In this document: positions 62,480 to 64,000 of the stretch, in pieces
How positions within the stretch are numbered: the first letter of the stretch is position 1
Layout: each line of letters begins with the position of its first letter
NCBI GenBank assembly: GCA_022509185.1
Contig: JAFLTS010000008.1
Span: forward strand, 30,631 to 94,630
DNA length: 64,000 nt
Source of the DNA: Muribaculaceae bacterium
Lineage (GTDB): Bacteria > Bacteroidota > Bacteroidia > Bacteroidales > Muribaculaceae
Reading direction: 5' to 3'
Notes under the pieces: generated by a model
Database searches by the model: none
Told to the model about the DNA's origin: nothing
Seen by the model: the letters and a program-made list of their open reading frames with translations, nothing else
Program-made: the position numbers and the translations under genes

Positions 62480-63664
62480 ATGGGAAAAAAGAAACCGACA
62501 GCTAAGAAAGCTGTAAGAATAAGCGATGCCGACGAGAAGAAAAAGGCTCTTGAAGTGGCTTTGGCTCATCTTGAAAAGGATTTCGGTACCGGAACAATCA
62601 TGAGATTGGGAGACAACGCAATCCAGGATATAGAAACAGTGCCGACAGGTTCAATAGGACTAGATATAGCTCTCGGAGTTGGAGGCGTTCCAAGAGGACG
62701 TATCACCGAAATATTTGGTGCTGAATCTTCCGGTAAAACCACTCTGGCGATTCATATCATTGCAGAGGCACAGAAGCAGGGAGGTGTTTGCGCTATAATT
62801 GATGCAGAACATGCTTTCGACAGGTTCTATGCCGAACAATTAGGAGTAGATGTAAATAACTTATGGATTTCCCAGCCTGATAACGGTGAACAGGCCCTGG
62901 AGATAGCAGAACAACTTATTAATTCAGGAGCTGTAGATGTATTGGTAATAGACTCCGTGGCCGCCCTTACTCCAAAAGCTGAAATTGAAGGGGAAATGGG
63001 AGACAAGAATGTAGGCTTGCAAGCCCGTCTTATGAGCCAGGCTATGAGAAAGCTCACGGGAGCTATTTCAAGAACACGGACATGTTGTATTTTCATAAAT
63101 CAGACACGTGAAAAGATTGGCAACATGTATGGACCGGCACAAACCACTACCGGAGGTAATGCCTTAAAATTTTATTCCACTGTCAGAATAGAGATCACAC
63201 CTTCTTCCATGATAAAAGATTCGGATGATAAACCTATAGGGCGTCTTGCAAAAGTAAAGGTTGTGAAAAATAAAGTTGCCCCACCGTTTAAGAAAGCTGA
63301 ATTCGATATAATGTTTGGTCAAGGAATATCCAAGTCAGGAGAAATTATAGATTATGGTGTGGAACTGGATATTATTAAGAAGAGCGGTGCCTGGTTCTCC
63401 TACGGAGACTCAAAGATCGGTCAAGGTAAAGAGGGTGTAAGAAAAATCCTTAACGACAATCCTGAACTGATGGCAGAACTTGAAGAAAAAGTAAGAAAGG
63501 CTATTCTGGATAGTATCGCTGAGAATAGGGTTCCAGCTTCTTTTGCGGGTACTAAAACCGGTAAGAAAGAAGAATCCTATGATTCATCCGACGATTTTGA
63601 TAGCATGGCAGCGGAAAACGGTGATGAAGATTTCTTCGAAGAAGATTTTGAAATAGAAGAATAA
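62480..63664 (+). CDS. recA: Recombinase RecA
   Basis: [68 protein letters not shown]. Confidence 0.98.
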   Translation: MGKKKPTAKKAVRISDADEKKKALEVALAHLEKDFGTGTIMRLGDNAIQDIETVPTGSIGLDIALGVGGVPRGRITEIFGAESSGKTTLAIHIIAEAQKQGGVCAIIDAEHAFDRFYAEQLGVDVNNLWISQPDNGEQALEIAEQLINSGAVDVLVIDSVAALTPKAEIEGEMGDKNVGLQARLMSQAMRKLTGAISRTRTCCIFINQTREKIGNMYGPAQTTTGGNALKFYSTVRIEITPSSMIKDSDDKPIGRLAKVKVVKNKVAPPFKKAEFDIMFGQGISKSGEIIDYGVELDIIKKSGAWFSYGDSKIGQGKEGVRKILNDNPELMAELEEKVRKAILDSIAENRVPASFAGTKTGKKEESYDSSDDFDSMAAENGDEDFFEEDFEIEE

Positions 63665-63680
63665 ACAAATTTTATCTATA

Positions 63681-63710
63681 ATAAAGCCCGGAAAATTTCC
63701 CGGGCTTTAT
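63681..63710. terminator. Hairpin terminator downstream of recA
   Basis: ataaagcccgg-aaaatttc-ccgggctttat, followed by tgtttta. Confidence 0.75.
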
Positions 63711-63729
63711 TGTTTTATGATGGAGATCT

Positions 63730-64000
63730 TTATTTGATCATTACTTTATGATAACTCCATTCACCATCATTCTGTACAGCCACAACGTGAACGCCAACAT
63801 TAAGAATATCAAGAGATATGGGTTCTTCGGCATGACGGCTACCCAATATCTTATTGCCGTTTAAGTCATAAACAGCAACATAATTTACATTATCTCCAAA
63901 TACTCTTCCAAAAAAGAAAGCATTTCAGTACCATCGGAGTTGCAAGGCCTGACTTCTCTGTTCGGCCAAAATACGGGGAACCGAAGAGGTGGAGCCCCGG
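63730..64000 (-). CDS. Partial C-terminus of an exported protein, probable T9SS-type sorting domain (5' part beyond window, possible frameshift)
   Basis: Reverse strand: FFFGRVFGDNVNYVAVYDLNGNKILGSRHAEEPISLDILNVGVHVVAVQNDGEWSYHKVMIK*; VYDLNGNKI and a ...G.H.V...YHKVMIK end resemble Por secretion C-terminal domains. In-frame stop upstream near 63925. Confidence 0.55.

Overview
This 64 kb window looks like core chromosome of a Bacteroidales bacterium. The basis is TAnnTTTG-type promoter boxes, a viroplasmin-type RNase H, FtsZ/TopA/SdhC of Bacteroidetes type, and a probable T9SS-type C-terminal domain at the right edge; a Muribaculaceae-like source is only a guess. It is densely coding and mostly housekeeping: a 4-subunit 2-oxoacid:ferredoxin oxidoreductase operon, a sirtuin, a complete-looking dcw cluster (rsmH to ftsZ, without mraZ or murF), pdxB, ruvB, RNase H, queG, a YebC-family gene, sdhCAB/frdCAB, a GH31 enzyme, pheT, nifJ, a GH2-galK-galM cluster, a Na/Pi cotransporter, a mannose-1-P guanylyltransferase, a nucleoside kinase, mscL, gap, two tandem small DUF3861-like genes, HU, topA, gyrB and recA. 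I saw no rRNA, tRNA, CRISPR array, transposase, integrase or phage module. I found no convincing new multi-gene system. The observations most worth a second look are: (1) the divergent ruvB/rnhA pair, where each start codon lies 4-5 nt after a Bacteroidetes -7 box, so both transcripts may be leaderless; (2) a tandem pair of DUF3861-like small proteins, one with CCC motifs at both termini; (3) an SdhC with a roughly 150-residue C-terminal soluble extension; (4) a class III sirtuin without the zinc-binding cysteines; (5) a THUMP methyltransferase with a charged, repeat-containing tail; (6) a possible frameshift in the probable T9SS-exported gene at the right edge.
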